Positions 6,412 through 6,686 of a DNA stretch of 6,686 nucleotides are shown one piece after another; the stretch's first letter is position 1, and every line of letters starts with the position of its first letter. Position numbers and translations under genes: made by a program. The stretch is taken from contig JAGRBY010000399.1 in assembly GCA_020433835.1 (NCBI GenBank), forward strand, positions 1 to 6,686. Reading direction: 5' to 3'. The notes below the pieces were generated by a model. It had not been told where the DNA came from. It saw only the letters and a list, made by a program, of their open reading frames with translations, and ran no database searches. This DNA is from Anaerolineae bacterium (GTDB taxonomy: Bacteria > Chloroflexota > Anaerolineae > 4572-78 > J111).

Positions 6412-6433
6412 TTGTTGTTGTTATTATTATTAA
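6412..6433 (-). repeat. Trinucleotide repeat upstream of the SDR gene
   Basis: On the plus strand this reads TTG three times then TTA four times. On the minus strand it gives AAT/AAC-type triplets ending just 5 bases before the SDR ribosome binding site, inside the 70-base gap after rfbF. It is not within a gene. It gives an A-rich, probably unstructured leader; the copy number is low. Confidence 0.7.
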
Positions 6434-6460
6434 GATTCTCGGTGAGGAACGACTACAAAA

Positions 6461-6686
6461 CTACCACACTTTCCAAGGCGCTTCGTTACTCTGCCACAAC
6501 CCTTCCAAGACATTTTTATCACGAAGCGTGTCCATCGGCTGCCAGAAGCCATAATGACGAAAGGCTGATAATTGTCCATCCTGAGCCAGCTTCTCCATTG
6601 GTTCTCGTTCCCACACGGTATTATCACCGGCAATATAATCCATCACGGCCGGCTCCAAAACAAAAAAGCCCCCATTGATCCAGGCC
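6461..6686 (-). CDS. rfbF: Glucose-1-phosphate cytidylyltransferase, C-terminal part (partial, runs off right edge)
   Basis: The last 74 codons plus the TAG stop (6463-6461) of RfbF, which makes CDP-glucose from CTP and glucose 1-phosphate, the entry step to CDP-deoxy sugars such as paratose, tyvelose, abequose and ascarylose. The visible end carries strongly recognisable family sequence: [40 protein letters not shown] and the terminal APWKVW. Full-length members are about 257 residues, so roughly the last 30 percent is here; the N-terminal nucleotide-binding loop is outside the window. The reading frame is open to base 6685. Being first of the visible genes and in the same direction, it probably belongs to the same operon and feeds a CDP-sugar to the downstream enzymes. 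Confidence 0.93.
   Translation of the reverse strand, partial: AWINGGFFVLEPAVMDYIAGDNTVWEREPMEKLAQDGQLSAFRHYGFWQPMDTLRDKNVLEGLWQSNEAPWKVW

Noticed and set aside
6430..6633. Minus-strand open frame of 67 codons at the right edge
   Set aside because: It overlaps the rfbF C-terminus in a different frame; only the rfbF frame shows conserved protein sequence.

Overview
The window is a bacterial surface-polysaccharide locus transcribed entirely from the minus strand. It contains eight protein-coding genes: six complete and two cut by the window edges. In transcription order (right to left) they are: the last 74 codons of a glucose-1-phosphate cytidylyltransferase (rfbF); an extended SDR epimerase/reductase; an RmlC-type sugar 3,5-epimerase; a Rossmann + SAF-domain oxidoreductase of the DXR-like (DRL)/homoserine-dehydrogenase-like family; a sugar nucleotidyltransferase; the ABC-2 permease Wzm; the ATPase Wzt with a C-terminal putative glycan-binding domain; and the first 81 codons of a GT-B-type glycosyltransferase. 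The glycosyltransferase starts at a GTG at 245 and leaves through the left edge.

Organism: Shine-Dalgarno motifs (AGGAG, GGAG, GAGG) stand before almost every gene, GC content looks intermediate, and the genes are tightly packed, so this is a bacterium. The protein style and the Wzm/Wzt export route would suit an environmental group such as Chloroflexota or Cyanobacteria, but no phylogenetic marker is present and I would not commit to a phylum. The window begins exactly with an EcoRI site.

Layout: 6686-6461 rfbF end; 6390-5359 SDR; 5327-4797 RmlC-like; 4774-3476 SAF/DRL-like; 3459-2629 nucleotidyltransferase; 2592-1705 wzm; 1692-358 wzt; 245-1 glycosyltransferase. Gaps are 70, 31, 22, 16, 36, 12 and 112 bases, with no convincing terminator or promoter in any of them, so the genes probably form one operon. 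No RNA gene, mobile element or CRISPR array is visible.

How the genes may work together: the first five genes look like a pathway making one or more unusual activated sugars. RfbF makes CDP-glucose. The SDR and RmlC-like enzymes would act on a keto-sugar nucleotide. The DRL-like oxidoreductase and the second nucleotidyltransferase could make and activate a further, perhaps branched, building block. Wzm/Wzt would export the finished lipid-linked glycan across the cytoplasmic membrane, and the glycosyltransferase would help assemble it. The rfbF-SDR-rmlC-DRL-nucleotidyltransferase run is the part most worth a second look: its final product cannot be read from the sequence, and it contains an enzyme family better known from isoprenoid or small-molecule metabolism.
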